NCBI GenBank assembly: GCA_913045315.1
Contig: CAJWQJ010000006.1
Span: 1-64,000, forward strand
DNA: 64,000 nt
Direction of reading: 5' to 3'
Origin: an uncultured Chloroflexota bacterium
GTDB lineage: Bacteria > Chloroflexota > Dehalococcoidia > Lucifugimonadales > UBA1127
Made by a program: the position numbers and the translations under genes. Below are positions 8,336 to 17,584 of this stretch, one piece after another. Below the pieces are notes generated by a model that was not told where the DNA came from, made no database searches, and saw only the letters and a list, made by a program, of their open reading frames with translations. Each line of letters starts with the position of its first letter. Position 1 is the stretch's first letter.

Positions 8336-9598
8336 ATTTCAAACAATACTTTTCAAAATCTTATAACACGATACTTTGATTCATTAAGATACAGAGATTT
8401 TACATTTTTGTGGCTCTGCAATATATTCAGCCAAGGTGCAGCTTGGGGACTTATTGTAGCACGAGGATGGATGGTCTTAGAGATGTCTGAATCTTCTGCT
8501 ATGGTAGGGTTTGTTACTTTTGCTGCTATGGCACCTCTGATTATTATTCCGCCTTTTTCTGGATTTCTTGCAGATCGAATAGACAGAAAAAAGATTGTTG
8601 GAATATGTATGTCAATAAATCTGATCCAAAATATTGTTTTAGGAGTTTTAGGAATATTTGGCTTGCTAGAGGTCTGGCACATAGTCTCATTGTCATTTAT
8701 CAATGGCATCGCTAGGGCGGCTCAAATGCCAGCTACTCAAGCACTCATACCAAATTTAGTACCATCCAACAAACTATTGAATGCAATTTCACTAAATGCC
8801 ATGACACAACATGCAGCAAGATTAATAGGACCTGGATTTATTGCGCCACTTATGGCCGAAAGCAGATTGCCTGAAGCGTTCCTTATTTGTGCATTATTAT
8901 ATTTCGTAGGTATTGTCACATTACTAAAGGTAAGAACAGTATCAACTGGAATAATTAACAAAGATGAAAGTTTTCTCGCGAATATTTTTAGTGGATTAAC
9001 ATATATCTACACAAATGTTCAAGTTCTTAGTTTAACAACATTAGTAGTGCTTCATTGTGCAATGACTATGTCATACGAATCAGTATTACCTGTACTCGTT
9101 CGTGATCAAATCGAACTCCATGCTCTAGGAATAAGTTATCTTATGATGAGTGTTGGTGCTGGCTCAATTTTTGGAGTAACTATTCTTGCAGGACTTGAGA
9201 GTGATATAGCAAGAGGAAGGTCTCTTCTAATTTCAGGTATTTTCAGCGGGATAGCAGGGATAGCAATAGCATTTTCTCCAACAATAACTTATGCAATTTT
9301 TTCGGCGTTTATTTTAGGTGCTTCTACATCCGGTTTCATGGCAATATCCCATACGATGATTCAATCAATTGTTCCTGATGCAATACGTGGAAGAGTAACA
9401 AGTATGTTTGTTCTTCATGCAGGTGGAATAATGGCATTCATGAACTTGGGAAATGGGTACTTAGCAGATAAATTTGGCCCATCGCCAATAATGAGCATAG
9501 CTGCAGCAGGATTTCTTGTAATGATGGTGTTTAGCATTATGTTGCCTGGATGGAAACCACTTTATAAAGGTTCAATATCCTCAACAAATAATTTATGA
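8336..9598 (+). CDS. MFS transporter, EntS/MFS_3-like, probable ATT start
   Basis: The product has about 420 residues and 12 helices. FLADRIDRKKIV is MFS motif A, and VPDAIRGRVTSMFVL near the C-terminal half is typical of the enterobactin-exporter-like MFS_3 group. The first ordinary start codon, TTG 8408, would cut into the conserved opening (F.SLRYRDF.FLW), which is readable upstream in the same frame back to a stop at 8318. In that stretch there is no ATG, GTG or TTG, but an ATT at 8336 stands seven bases after AAGGA (8324-8328). I take ATT as the start. It probably exports a small molecule. Its last 6 bases overlap the convergent degV-type gene. Confidence 0.85.
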   Translation: MSNNTFQNLITRYFDSLRYRDFTFLWLCNIFSQGAAWGLIVARGWMVLEMSESSAMVGFVTFAAMAPLIIIPPFSGFLADRIDRKKIVGICMSINLIQNIVLGVLGIFGLLEVWHIVSLSFINGIARAAQMPATQALIPNLVPSNKLLNAISLNAMTQHAARLIGPGFIAPLMAESRLPEAFLICALLYFVGIVTLLKVRTVSTGIINKDESFLANIFSGLTYIYTNVQVLSLTTLVVLHCAMTMSYESVLPVLVRDQIELHALGISYLMMSVGAGSIFGVTILAGLESDIARGRSLLISGIFSGIAGIAIAFSPTITYAIFSAFILGASTSGFMAISHTMIQSIVPDAIRGRVTSMFVLHAGGIMAFMNLGNGYLADKFGPSPIMSIAAAGFLVMMVFSIMLPGWKPLYKGSISSTNNL

Positions 9599-10429
9599 AC
9601 GAATAAATGCCAAACATAGTGCTCCCTCTCCTGCATGTGTTCCAAGAACAGGACCAACTTCTGAAATTGGGATGTCAATATCTGGACACATATCAGATAT
9701 TTGTTGTTTCAGTTTTTCTGCGTCTATCTCTGCATTCGCGTGGGCTACGAAAGCACTTGTAACGGGCATGCATGATTCGCCAAGTTGAACAAGACGAGCC
9801 ATCCCTTTAGTTCTTGTTCGAGCTTTATCAAGAGGCTCAACCAATCCATCTTTAAGTGAAAGTATCGGTTTAATCTTTAGTATGGAACCCATTAGCGCCT
9901 GAGCTTTTCCTATGCGTCCACCTTTCTGAAGGTTTTCTAATGTTTCAAGAAGAACAAAAACTTCAGCATTCTTTGCGGCATCAGTTGCAATATTTGTTGT
10001 TTCCTCAAGTGAAGAACCATTCTGAGCAGCACGAGCAGCTTCTATCACTATCAAAGCCAGACTAGGGCCAACATGTTCACTATCTACAAGAACAATTTTA
10101 TCGTTTTGGCCAGTTTCTTCTCTCGCTTGTACTGCTGACTCATATGTTCCACTTAATTTAGATGAAACATGAATAGAAACTATCACATCACCAGAATCAA
10201 GTATTTCTTGATACTTCTCAAGAAAAGCACCTACTGAAGGTTGAGACGTAGTAGGTAATTGAACACTTAACTTGAGACGTCTATAGAATTCTTCAGCATC
10301 TAGATCAACCCCATCCAAGTATGTTTCAGCACCAAAGTGTACATTTAAAGGTATAATTGTAATACCTAATGATTCAGCTATTTTCTTAGGAACATCTGCC
10401 GTACTGTCACTAACAATTCTTACACCCAT
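9593..10429 (-). CDS. DegV family fatty-acid-binding protein
   Basis: The product has 278 residues. It opens MGVRIVSDSTADVPKK, the DegV signature, followed by ITIIPLNVHFG and the lipid head-group site TSQPSVGAFLEKY. The fold holds a single fatty acid; in Firmicutes such proteins (FakB) present fatty acids to the kinase FakA. No fakA-like gene is seen in this window, so the partner is elsewhere or the role differs. ATG at 10429 is preceded by AAGGAG. The stop overlaps the convergent MFS gene by six bases. The MFS gene at 10474 lies 44 bases upstream on the same strand and may be co-transcribed. Confidence 0.9.
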   Translation of the reverse strand: MGVRIVSDSTADVPKKIAESLGITIIPLNVHFGAETYLDGVDLDAEEFYRRLKLSVQLPTTSQPSVGAFLEKYQEILDSGDVIVSIHVSSKLSGTYESAVQAREETGQNDKIVLVDSEHVGPSLALIVIEAARAAQNGSSLEETTNIATDAAKNAEVFVLLETLENLQKGGRIGKAQALMGSILKIKPILSLKDGLVEPLDKARTRTKGMARLVQLGESCMPVTSAFVAHANAEIDAEKLKQQISDMCPDIDIPISEVGPVLGTHAGEGALCLAFIRS

Positions 10430-10473
10430 CTTATTCTCCTTGTATAAAGAACTTCATTTAGAAAGATTATATT

Positions 10474-11712
10474 CTAATTATCATCATCAGTCCTAATTGA
10501 AGACGGTCCTGTTTCGGGCAACAGTAAACCACCTACAAATAATGTTAAGGCCATGGGTGAAACAATAAGTAATCCTGTATACAACGATCCAGTAGTTCCC
10601 AAAATCAACCCAACAACCAACGGTCCTATTGTAGCACCTACAGGAAAAAGAGTTCGAATCAGTCCTAATGCAATCACAATTTCCTGAGGTTTTAATCGCA
10701 TATCCAATGGAATTGTGAATAAAATTGGTGGGACAACAAATGCTCCAAAACCCATAATAAATAAAATAGAACCAAGCATATATTGATTCTCTACATGTAA
10801 AATCAGCATATAGCATACAGGCAAAATGATTCCCGGTATCCATATAAGAGGTTTTCTTCTTCCAATAAACTGAGAAATAGAACCTGCGGTAAAAGAACCA
10901 AACACTGAACCTATTGGAAATACACTCATTAAAAATCCTGCTTGCTTCAGGTTCATATTCATATTATCAATTAGAAAAGTGGGATAAAAAGTAACAAAAC
11001 AAGCAAAAGAAACAGCTGCACCAATTTGAGCACCCGCAATTATCCAAACTGTCTTCTGTCGTTTGAGAATTGAAATTGGATTACCCGAATATTCAGGTAA
11101 TTTTTCTTCTACACCGTGTGAATTTCTTTCCTTCCCAAATAATAACCAGGATGGTAGAAATAAAAGAAGTAATACTCCAACTAAGAAATGAAAAGCTTCC
11201 CATCCTCCTAAAAACACCACAAGATACGATGTGACTGCAAACGTAATTAATTGTCCTAAAGCCCTAGTACCCATCTCTATGCTATTGATTACGGGGTACA
11301 AATTATTACTAAACCATTTCTGGATAAACAAAACCTGAACTTGAACCCTGCAAACCATTGATACAGTAAAGCCAAAACGAGAAAATATAAGAATTAATGG
11401 TGTAGTTGCCAGACCATGTGCAAAAGCAAAAATTGCCATGAAAAAAGTAAATACGAACGTTACTTTTCTAGGATTGTATTTCGTTAGCATTAATCCAGAA
11501 GGAATTGAAATCAATCCAAATCCTAAAAACCCTACTGCTCCCAAAATTCCGCTTTGAAATGGTGTAATACCAAGTTCATCACGCCAAATTGGAAGAAGAA
11601 TTCCAACAGAAAAGAAAATTAGCTGTATACAAATATCCACATACCAAAGTTGTCCCATGACCACCCATCCATAATTAGGATGAGTAGGATTATTAATATC
11701 TTTAAGACTCAA
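10474..11712 (-). CDS. MFS transporter
   Basis: The product has 412 residues and 12 predicted helices. It opens NYGWVVMGQLWYVDI and has LMLTKYNPRKVT as a degenerate motif A; a central loop of about 20 polar residues precedes ILKRQKTVWIIAGAQIG. The branch is the cyanate/nitrate-like or generic organic-anion MFS group; I cannot name the substrate. The start is TTG at 11712 with GGTGG four bases before it. It is divergent from the acyl-CoA ligase at 11856 with 143 bases between, which contain a small AGACTT/AAGTCT inverted repeat. Confidence 0.85.
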   Translation of the reverse strand: MSLKDINNPTHPNYGWVVMGQLWYVDICIQLIFFSVGILLPIWRDELGITPFQSGILGAVGFLGFGLISIPSGLMLTKYNPRKVTFVFTFFMAIFAFAHGLATTPLILIFSRFGFTVSMVCRVQVQVLFIQKWFSNNLYPVINSIEMGTRALGQLITFAVTSYLVVFLGGWEAFHFLVGVLLLLFLPSWLLFGKERNSHGVEEKLPEYSGNPISILKRQKTVWIIAGAQIGAAVSFACFVTFYPTFLIDNMNMNLKQAGFLMSVFPIGSVFGSFTAGSISQFIGRRKPLIWIPGIILPVCYMLILHVENQYMLGSILFIMGFGAFVVPPILFTIPLDMRLKPQEIVIALGLIRTLFPVGATIGPLVVGLILGTTGSLYTGLLIVSPMALTLFVGGLLLPETGPSSIRTDDDN

Positions 11713-11855
11713 TTAACCACCAAAAACTGTAAATCAAAACAAAATAGAGTAAGACTTCCAAAAAAGTCTCCACAAAGAGTACATAAACAACTATCATGCA
11801 TTGAAGTTATATTTAAAATTTCAGATATCCATATATTGTAAGGAATTTTTAAAAG

Positions 11856-13604
11856 ATGCAACTACATAAAACAATTCATAAAACAAATCCTCCAATTCTT
11901 TCACCTAATCTCTCTGAATATGAAGATATTCGATCAAATTTTGAATGGTCTTCAATAGAAAAAGAATTAGATTGGCTTCCTAATGGAGGTCTAAATATTG
12001 CCTATGAGGCTATCGATAGGCATTGCTTAAAAGGAAATAGCAACAAAATCGCAATGATTTGGGAGGGAAAGAACGGCGAAAAAGAACAATACACTTTTGA
12101 AGAAATGAGAATTCACACCAACAAATTTGCAAATGTTTTAAAGAATCTTGGCCTCAATAAAGGAGATAGAGTGTTTACATTTCTGGACAGAACTCCAGAA
12201 ATATATTTTTCTGTATTTGGAACTCTTAAAGCTGGTTGTATAACCGGGCCACTTTTTTCTGCTTTTGGCCCAGATCCTGTTCGGGATAGATTAGAAAATA
12301 GTGGAGCAAAAGTACTAATCACACAACCAGACCTCAGAGAGAAAATTAAAGACATACTTCATGAATTACCTGAATTAAAACACGTAATAATCATTAACAA
12401 AAATAACCGCTCTGAACTTCCATTAAACTATGGAGAAATAAACTATCACGAGGTAATGAATGAAGCCGATAATGAATTTGATGAGATCTCTACCACTCGA
12501 GACGATTACTCAATAATGCATTATACCTCAGGTACAACTGGAAAACCGAAAGGAGCTTTTCACCGTCATAATGCAGCTATACAGCATTATATAACTGGCA
12601 AATGGTGTCTTGACTTGCATCCTGATGATATTTACTGGTGTACAGCAGACCCCGGATGGGTAACCGGAACATCATATGGGATGTGTGCACCATGGATCAA
12701 TGGAGTTACACAAGTTATATATGAAGGAGGCTTCAGTGCTCGAAAGTGGTATCAAATTATACAGGATTATAATGTAACAGTTTGGTATACAGCTCCAACA
12801 GCTATTCGGATGTTGATGAAAGCAGGAAATGAAGTTCCTAAAAACTTTGATTTATCTCAAATACGGTTCTGTGCTTCGGTAGGAGAACCATTAAATCCTG
12901 AAGCTGTTGAATGGAGTAAAGAATTTTTAGGTCTAGCATTCCATGACAATTGGTGGCAAACCGAAACTGGAGCAATAATGATCTCTAATTTTCAATTCAT
13001 GGATATAAAACCAGGATCAATGGGCAAACCACTGCCTGGAATTTTTCCAGGCATTGTTGATGATGAAGGAAATGAAGTTTCCGATGGGCATCGTGGACAA
13101 CTCGCCGTAAGACCCGGATGGCCTTCCATGTTTCAAGGATACTGGAATGACAAAGAAAGATATGATTCAAGATTTAAAAATGGTTGGTACATAACAGGTG
13201 ATGAAGCGATCCGTGATAAGGATGGTTACTATTGGTTTGTGGGACGTTCAGATGATGTAATCAACACAGCCGGACATCTAGTTGGTCCTTTTGAGGTAGA
13301 ATCGGCACTTATAGAACATCCTGCAGTTGCAGAAGCTGGAGTTATAGGGAAACCTGATCCAATCGCAATGGAAGTAGTAAAGGCTTTTGTCTCTTTGAAA
13401 GAAGGATTTGAATCAAATGACAAACTTCGTCGTGAATTAATGGCTTTTGCAAGAAATAAACTTAGTGCAGGTGTAGCTCCTAGAGAAATCGAAATTATTG
13501 AAACTTTACCAAAAACAAGAAGTGGAAAAATAATGAGAAGATTACTTAAGGCACGTGAATTGGGATTACCTGAGGGAGACACCTCAACACTTGAAGATGA
13601 TTAA
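11856..13604 (+). CDS. acsA: AMP-forming acetyl-CoA synthetase-like ligase
   Basis: The product has 582 residues. This ANL-superfamily enzyme activates a short carboxylate through acyl-AMP to acyl-CoA. MHYTSGTTGKPKGAFHRH (about residue 225) is the P-loop. WWQTETGAIM is the adenine site (A5), YITGDEAIRDKDGYYWFVGR the hinge, and KTRSGKIMRR near residue 554 holds the catalytic lysine. Overall it is closest to AcsA, shorter than the 650-residue Acs. Ribosome site AAGGA precedes the ATG. Acetate or another short acid (propionate, 2-methyl acids) is likely; the exact chain length is uncertain. A perfect AT-only-cored hairpin follows the gene, before the malic enzyme. Confidence 0.9.
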   Translation: MQLHKTIHKTNPPILSPNLSEYEDIRSNFEWSSIEKELDWLPNGGLNIAYEAIDRHCLKGNSNKIAMIWEGKNGEKEQYTFEEMRIHTNKFANVLKNLGLNKGDRVFTFLDRTPEIYFSVFGTLKAGCITGPLFSAFGPDPVRDRLENSGAKVLITQPDLREKIKDILHELPELKHVIIINKNNRSELPLNYGEINYHEVMNEADNEFDEISTTRDDYSIMHYTSGTTGKPKGAFHRHNAAIQHYITGKWCLDLHPDDIYWCTADPGWVTGTSYGMCAPWINGVTQVIYEGGFSARKWYQIIQDYNVTVWYTAPTAIRMLMKAGNEVPKNFDLSQIRFCASVGEPLNPEAVEWSKEFLGLAFHDNWWQTETGAIMISNFQFMDIKPGSMGKPLPGIFPGIVDDEGNEVSDGHRGQLAVRPGWPSMFQGYWNDKERYDSRFKNGWYITGDEAIRDKDGYYWFVGRSDDVINTAGHLVGPFEVESALIEHPAVAEAGVIGKPDPIAMEVVKAFVSLKEGFESNDKLRRELMAFARNKLSAGVAPREIEIIETLPKTRSGKIMRRLLKARELGLPEGDTSTLEDD

Positions 13605-13608
13605 CATC

Positions 13609-13637
13609 TTTTATCGATATTTCTTATATCGATAAAA
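13609..13637. repeat. Perfect 12-bp inverted repeat between ligase and malic enzyme
   Basis: TTTTATCGATAT (13609-13620) and its exact complement (13626-13637) flank the loop TTCTT. It begins five bases after the acsA-type stop codon. Only two G-C pairs per arm and no immediate T-run argue for a processing/decay-protecting hairpin or an operator rather than a standard terminator. The rest of 13638-13822 shows no gene. Confidence 0.6.
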
Positions 13638-13822
13638 CTGTACTTTTCTTATATCAACCCCTACTATTAAATCAGTATAAATTCTTTATTCTTTGAAAGA
13701 ATATAAGAACAATAATTTGAAGTGCATGCAGGATGCGACTTTCATACGATGAAATGAGTCTTATTCTTCGATAACCATAAATCATCTATCCCACATCCTT
13801 TTGCCACAATAGGGAGAACAGA

Positions 13823-15016
13823 TTGAACAATAAATTTATTTCCAATGATGACGTATTTAAATTTCATGAAAATGGAAAAATTGCCATCACATCCCAATCT
13901 ACCATCTCAAATAATTCAGATCTTTCCATCGCATATACACCGGGTGTAGGAAGAGTTTCAATGGAAATTTACAACAATCCAGACAAAGTATGGGATTACA
14001 CAATAAGAAATAATAGTGTTGCAGTAGTATCTGATGGATCAGCAGTTCTTGGCCTCGGTGATATTGGACCTGAAGCTGCAATGCCAGTAATGGAAGGAAA
14101 AGCATTGCTGTTTAAACAATTTGGGCATATAGATGCATGGCCAATATGTATCGATACAAAAGATACAGAAAAAATTATAGAAACAGTTAAACTTTTAGCG
14201 CCTACTTTTGGAGGGATTAATCTAGAAGATATTTCTGCTCCTAGATGTTTCATCATTGAAGATAGGCTAAGAAATGAAATGTGTATCCCTGTGTTCCATG
14301 ATGATCAACATGGAACAGCAGTAGTAGTCTTAGCAGCATTAATTAACGCTTGTAAGATTAATAATAAACCCCTAAATGAATGTAAAATTGTTATCCTTGG
14401 TGCAGGTGCTGCAGGTGCGGCGTGTGCAAAGATATTAATGGAATCAGGAGCAAAACAAATAATAATTCTTGACCGACAAGGAATTATTAATACTGAAAGA
14501 AATTTTATAGCTAATCCAATGAAAAAATGGCTTTCAGAAAATACAAATCCTTTAAATATACAAGGATCTATCGATCAAGCTCTTATCGATGCTGATATTT
14601 TTCTAGGAATGTCAGGTCCCAACTTAATAACTAGAGATCAAATACTAACCATGTCTGCAAATCCAATTGTATTTGCACTTTCAAATCCAGACCCAGAAAT
14701 ACTTCCTGAAGAAATTAATGATATAGTTAGCATTATAGCTACTGGCCGATCAGATTTTCCAAATCAAGTAAATAACGCTCTGTGTTTCCCTGGAATATTT
14801 CGAGGAGCTTTGGATGTTCGTGCTACTACTATCAACGAGGAAATGAAACTAGCTGCTGCTAAATCTATTGCCTCTTCTATTTCAGGTAGTTCTCTTAACA
14901 AAAATTGCATCGTCCCCAACATTTTTGATTCTGGAGTAGCCGAATCAGTTGCAAAAGCTACGATGCATGCAGCAATAATATCAGGTGTTGCAAGAATTAC
15001 GCCACTATCAGCATGA
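13823..15016 (+). CDS. maeB: Malic enzyme, NAD(P)-dependent (decarboxylating)
   Basis: The product has 397 residues, the length of the short bacterial malic enzymes without a phosphotransacetylase tail. SIAYTPGVGRVSMEI and SDGSAVLGLGDIGPEAAMPVMEGKA are the N-terminal catalytic signatures. INLEDISAPRCFIIE, HDDQHGTAVVVLAAL and VILGAGAAGAACAKI form the metal and NAD(P) sites. It converts malate to pyruvate and CO2. The start is TTG at 13823 after AGGGAG. A lone transcription unit is likely: 218 bases precede it and 102 follow. The gene symbol is by similarity; the cofactor preference is not determinable. Confidence 0.92.
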   Translation: MNNKFISNDDVFKFHENGKIAITSQSTISNNSDLSIAYTPGVGRVSMEIYNNPDKVWDYTIRNNSVAVVSDGSAVLGLGDIGPEAAMPVMEGKALLFKQFGHIDAWPICIDTKDTEKIIETVKLLAPTFGGINLEDISAPRCFIIEDRLRNEMCIPVFHDDQHGTAVVVLAALINACKINNKPLNECKIVILGAGAAGAACAKILMESGAKQIIILDRQGIINTERNFIANPMKKWLSENTNPLNIQGSIDQALIDADIFLGMSGPNLITRDQILTMSANPIVFALSNPDPEILPEEINDIVSIIATGRSDFPNQVNNALCFPGIFRGALDVRATTINEEMKLAAAKSIASSISGSSLNKNCIVPNIFDSGVAESVAKATMHAAIISGVARITPLSA

Positions 15017-15118
15017 TAATCCTACAAAAAAAAGTTATAAATCTCTGGATTAAGACACTGCATTCAGCTAATATGTGTTCAACTTGTATCACAATGATGC
15101 TTTATTGGAGGGGTAATT

Positions 15119-15877
15119 ATGTATCAAACAGATATGTACGAGGGAATGATAGCAGAAACAGTAAGTATTAACGGACATAATGGTGATAATATTTATGCAT
15201 ATTATGCACGACCTATTACTTCTGAACCGTTACCAGGAGTCGTCTTAATTCATCATATGCCTGGTTGGGATGAATGGTATCGAGAATTTACTAGAAAATT
15301 TGCCCATCATGGGTATGCAGCAATATCACCTAATTTGTATCAACGATCAGGACATGGAACACCAGAAGATATGGCTATGAAAATACGTTCGGAGGGAGGA
15401 GTCCCTGATGATCAAGTAATGGGGGACGTTGAAGCTTCAATGAAATATTTAAATTCCCTTCCTAATTCAACAGGAAAATTTGGAGTCATTGGAACTTGTT
15501 CAGGAGGTCGACAAACATACTTAGCTGCTTGCAGAATTGATGGTTTTAATGCAGCAGTAGACTGTTGGGGTGGAAGAGTTGTTCAGGCAAAAGAAGAATT
15601 AACTCCTCAACAACCTATTGCACCTATCGACTATACAAAAGACTTAAAGTGTCCCTTACTCGGTTTATTCGGAGAAGAAGACCAAAGCCCTCCACCAGAT
15701 CAAGTTGCAATACATGAAGAGGAACTAAAAAAACATAACAAAAATTATGAATTCCACATGTATCAAAATGCAGGACATGGGTTTATGTACTATGACAGAC
15801 CCATGTACAGGCAAGAAGCTGCCGTAGATGCCTGGGCAAAAATCACAGAATTTTTTGATAAACACTTAAAAGGATAA
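15119..15877 (+). CDS. Dienelactone hydrolase family protein
   Basis: The product has 252 residues with the alpha/beta hydrolase fold. The nucleophile is Cys in GTCSGGRQTYLAAC, the acid Asp in FGEEDQSPPPDQ, and the base His in NAGHGFMYYDRPMY, the exact Cys-Asp-His triad of dienelactone hydrolases. In aromatic degraders the enzyme opens dienelactones; many homologues act on other esters or lactones, so the substrate is open. GGAGGGG precedes the ATG by six bases. A DUF6295 gene follows at 29 bases and is probably in the same operon. Confidence 0.9.
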   Translation: MYQTDMYEGMIAETVSINGHNGDNIYAYYARPITSEPLPGVVLIHHMPGWDEWYREFTRKFAHHGYAAISPNLYQRSGHGTPEDMAMKIRSEGGVPDDQVMGDVEASMKYLNSLPNSTGKFGVIGTCSGGRQTYLAACRIDGFNAAVDCWGGRVVQAKEELTPQQPIAPIDYTKDLKCPLLGLFGEEDQSPPPDQVAIHEEELKKHNKNYEFHMYQNAGHGFMYYDRPMYRQEAAVDAWAKITEFFDKHLKG

Positions 15878-15906
15878 AAAATTAACAGTAATAAAGAGGA
15901 AATAAT

Positions 15907-16176
15907 ATGTGTACAATGGTAGTTGAATCCACAAAAATTACTGGTTCAGGCAAAGGAACAAATTCATGGTTCCCAATACAAGAAGTAAATGTATCCTACG
16001 ATCATCCTTTCCATGCCCCAATGGAATACACCGTTAATCTTGATTTTACAAACGAATCTATGGGTCCATCTGCTAGAGTTGTTGTTGAATTGAGTGCAAG
16101 ATCTGCTGAAGAACTAATAGGCACTATTCGAGAAGCACTTAGAAGAGGCGAGAAAGCCATTGCTCAAGGAAAGTAA
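15907..16176 (+). CDS. DUF6295 family small protein
   Basis: The product has 89 residues. It begins MCTMVVESTKITGSGKG, with WFPIQEVNVSYDHPFHAP further on, and ends in an alpha-helical SARSAEELIGTIREALRR stretch. This pattern matches the DUF6295 family as I recall it; its function is unknown. It contains no signal peptide or membrane helix. A strong ribosome site (AGAGGA) precedes the ATG. It follows the dienelactone hydrolase and is followed by a long hairpin, so the hydrolase-DUF6295 pair appears to be a complete unit. Pairing with hydrolases may point to a shared substrate. Confidence 0.75.
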   Translation: MCTMVVESTKITGSGKGTNSWFPIQEVNVSYDHPFHAPMEYTVNLDFTNESMGPSARVVVELSARSAEELIGTIREALRRGEKAIAQGK

Positions 16177-16183
16177 CTATGTA

Positions 16184-16222
16184 AGAATCATGGTTTAATT
16201 GATTAAATTAAACCATGATTCT
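16184..16222 (+). terminator. 17-bp perfect hairpin after DUF6295 gene
   Basis: AGAATCATGGTTTAATT (16184-16200) and its exact complement (16206-16222) surround a five-base loop. It begins eight bases after the DUF6295 stop. There is no T-run after the stem, so it is either a weak terminator or an mRNA-stabilising structure. Confidence 0.55.
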
Positions 16223-16240
16223 CGTGGTTGGATCTTTAAA

Positions 16241-16675
16241 TTGAAACCAAATAAGTTCAAAATTATTAAATTAGTATCAAGAATTCACTCATTTGTTTAT
16301 CTCCTCTCAAACAAACATCTTGGTGGTAAATTGGCAAATGTTGAAATTTTATTCCTGACCACCACTGGAAGAAATTCTGGGAAACCACGTACTGTTCCTC
16401 TAGCATCGATACCTTATAATGGAAATTATTTTGTCGTTTCTTCGTTTGGAGGAAACTCAACAGAACCTAATTGGCTTCGGAATATTCGAGAATGTTCAAG
16501 AGTTTACATTCAAAATAAATCTGTATCCCAAGGTGCAACAGCTACTATAATATCACCTTCAGATACGGAATACTCAAAAATGTGGGACAGAGCAACTGAA
16601 ACCTATTATGGCTTTAATAATTATAAAAATGCTACTTCTAGATCGATAGCATTAGTTATGTTCAATAGAAATTAA
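16241..16675 (+). CDS. F420-dependent nitroreductase/quinone reductase (DDN-like)
   Basis: The product has about 144 residues. LTTTGRNSGKPRTVPL is the phosphate-binding signature of the deazaflavin-dependent nitroreductase (DDN) family. It is followed by VVSSFGGNSTEPNWLRNI, where the conserved Asn/Trp/Leu pattern contacts the deazaflavin. The reaction is probably F420H2-dependent reduction of quinones or nitro compounds. I prefer TTG 16241, preceded by GGATC, because TTG 16199 lies within the hairpin and would give a longer tail than the paralogue at 30377 (142 residues). It runs into the alpha/beta hydrolase with one base between. Confidence 0.85.
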   Translation: MKPNKFKIIKLVSRIHSFVYLLSNKHLGGKLANVEILFLTTTGRNSGKPRTVPLASIPYNGNYFVVSSFGGNSTEPNWLRNIRECSRVYIQNKSVSQGATATIISPSDTEYSKMWDRATETYYGFNNYKNATSRSIALVMFNRN

Positions 16676-16676
16676 C

Positions 16677-17576
16677 ATGAAAAAAGCACTAAGATTCATT
16701 ATTGTAACTGGGATAATAATTATCATATCTAGCTACATAACAGTATCATCATTTGTTGCTATGCAAGTAACTAATTCTGTCAGATTAGAAATAACCTCAT
16801 TTCCTGAAGAATATGATCTACCATATGAAAATGTTGAGTTCTTCGCTAGAGGAACAAATATCAAACTAAAAGGATGGTACGTCCCAAGTTTATTGCCAAC
16901 CGAAAGAACTATAATTATCACACATGGTTTAAACGGTAATAGATCAGGGAATTTGGAATTGGCAAAAGGTCTAAGAAACTTGAACTACAACGTATTGTTG
17001 TATGACATTCGCGGTCATGGAGAGTCAGAAGGAGAAAGGTTCAATGGTGGCTTTATCGAAAGATTCGACCTTTTAGGCGCTTTTGACTACATCGAAAACC
17101 TACCGACTGATCCATCAAAAATTGGAATTCTTGGATTCTCATTAGGTGCAGGTATATCTCTTATGGCTGCAGAAGAAGAAAATAAAATTGCTGCAGTTGT
17201 AACAGATAGTGCCTTTGCTGATATAGCGGATCTTGTAGTTCAGGAAACTGAAAGAAGAACCTCACTTCCTAAATGGATCGTCCCTTCAATCATACCTGGA
17301 ATGACAACTGCAACTAAGTTATTTTACGGAATCGATGTAGATGACATAAGTCCTATAAAAGCCATAGCAAAATTAGATTTTCCTATATTACTCATTCATC
17401 CTATCGATGATGATCGAATTCCTCATTCGCATTCAGTTCGATTAATGAATCAATCAATTAATCCAAATAGTGAACTTTGGTCAGTGCCTGATGTTCCTCA
17501 TGCAGCCATATATACAAATAAACCAAAAATTTATTTACAAAAATTGAATTTGTATTTTAATAGTCAATTAAAATAA
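16677..17576 (+). CDS. Membrane-anchored alpha/beta hydrolase
   Basis: The product has 299 residues. An N-terminal hydrophobic helix (about residues 5-28, FIIVTGIIIIISSYI) anchors it, so the catalytic part lies outside the membrane. ITHGLNGNR is the oxyanion region, GFSLGAG carries the nucleophile Ser, and the late VPDVPHAAIY supplies the His. The acid is probably the Asp in IDDDRIPH. The family includes esterases and thioesterases of the FrsA/Bem46 type; the substrate is unknown. It starts two bases after the DDN-like stop, so the two are translationally coupled. It is convergent with typA, 8 bases apart. Confidence 0.85.
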   Translation: MKKALRFIIVTGIIIIISSYITVSSFVAMQVTNSVRLEITSFPEEYDLPYENVEFFARGTNIKLKGWYVPSLLPTERTIIITHGLNGNRSGNLELAKGLRNLNYNVLLYDIRGHGESEGERFNGGFIERFDLLGAFDYIENLPTDPSKIGILGFSLGAGISLMAAEEENKIAAVVTDSAFADIADLVVQETERRTSLPKWIVPSIIPGMTTATKLFYGIDVDDISPIKAIAKLDFPILLIHPIDDDRIPHSHSVRLMNQSINPNSELWSVPDVPHAAIYTNKPKIYLQKLNLYFNSQLK

Positions 17577-17584
17577 CTATAAAG

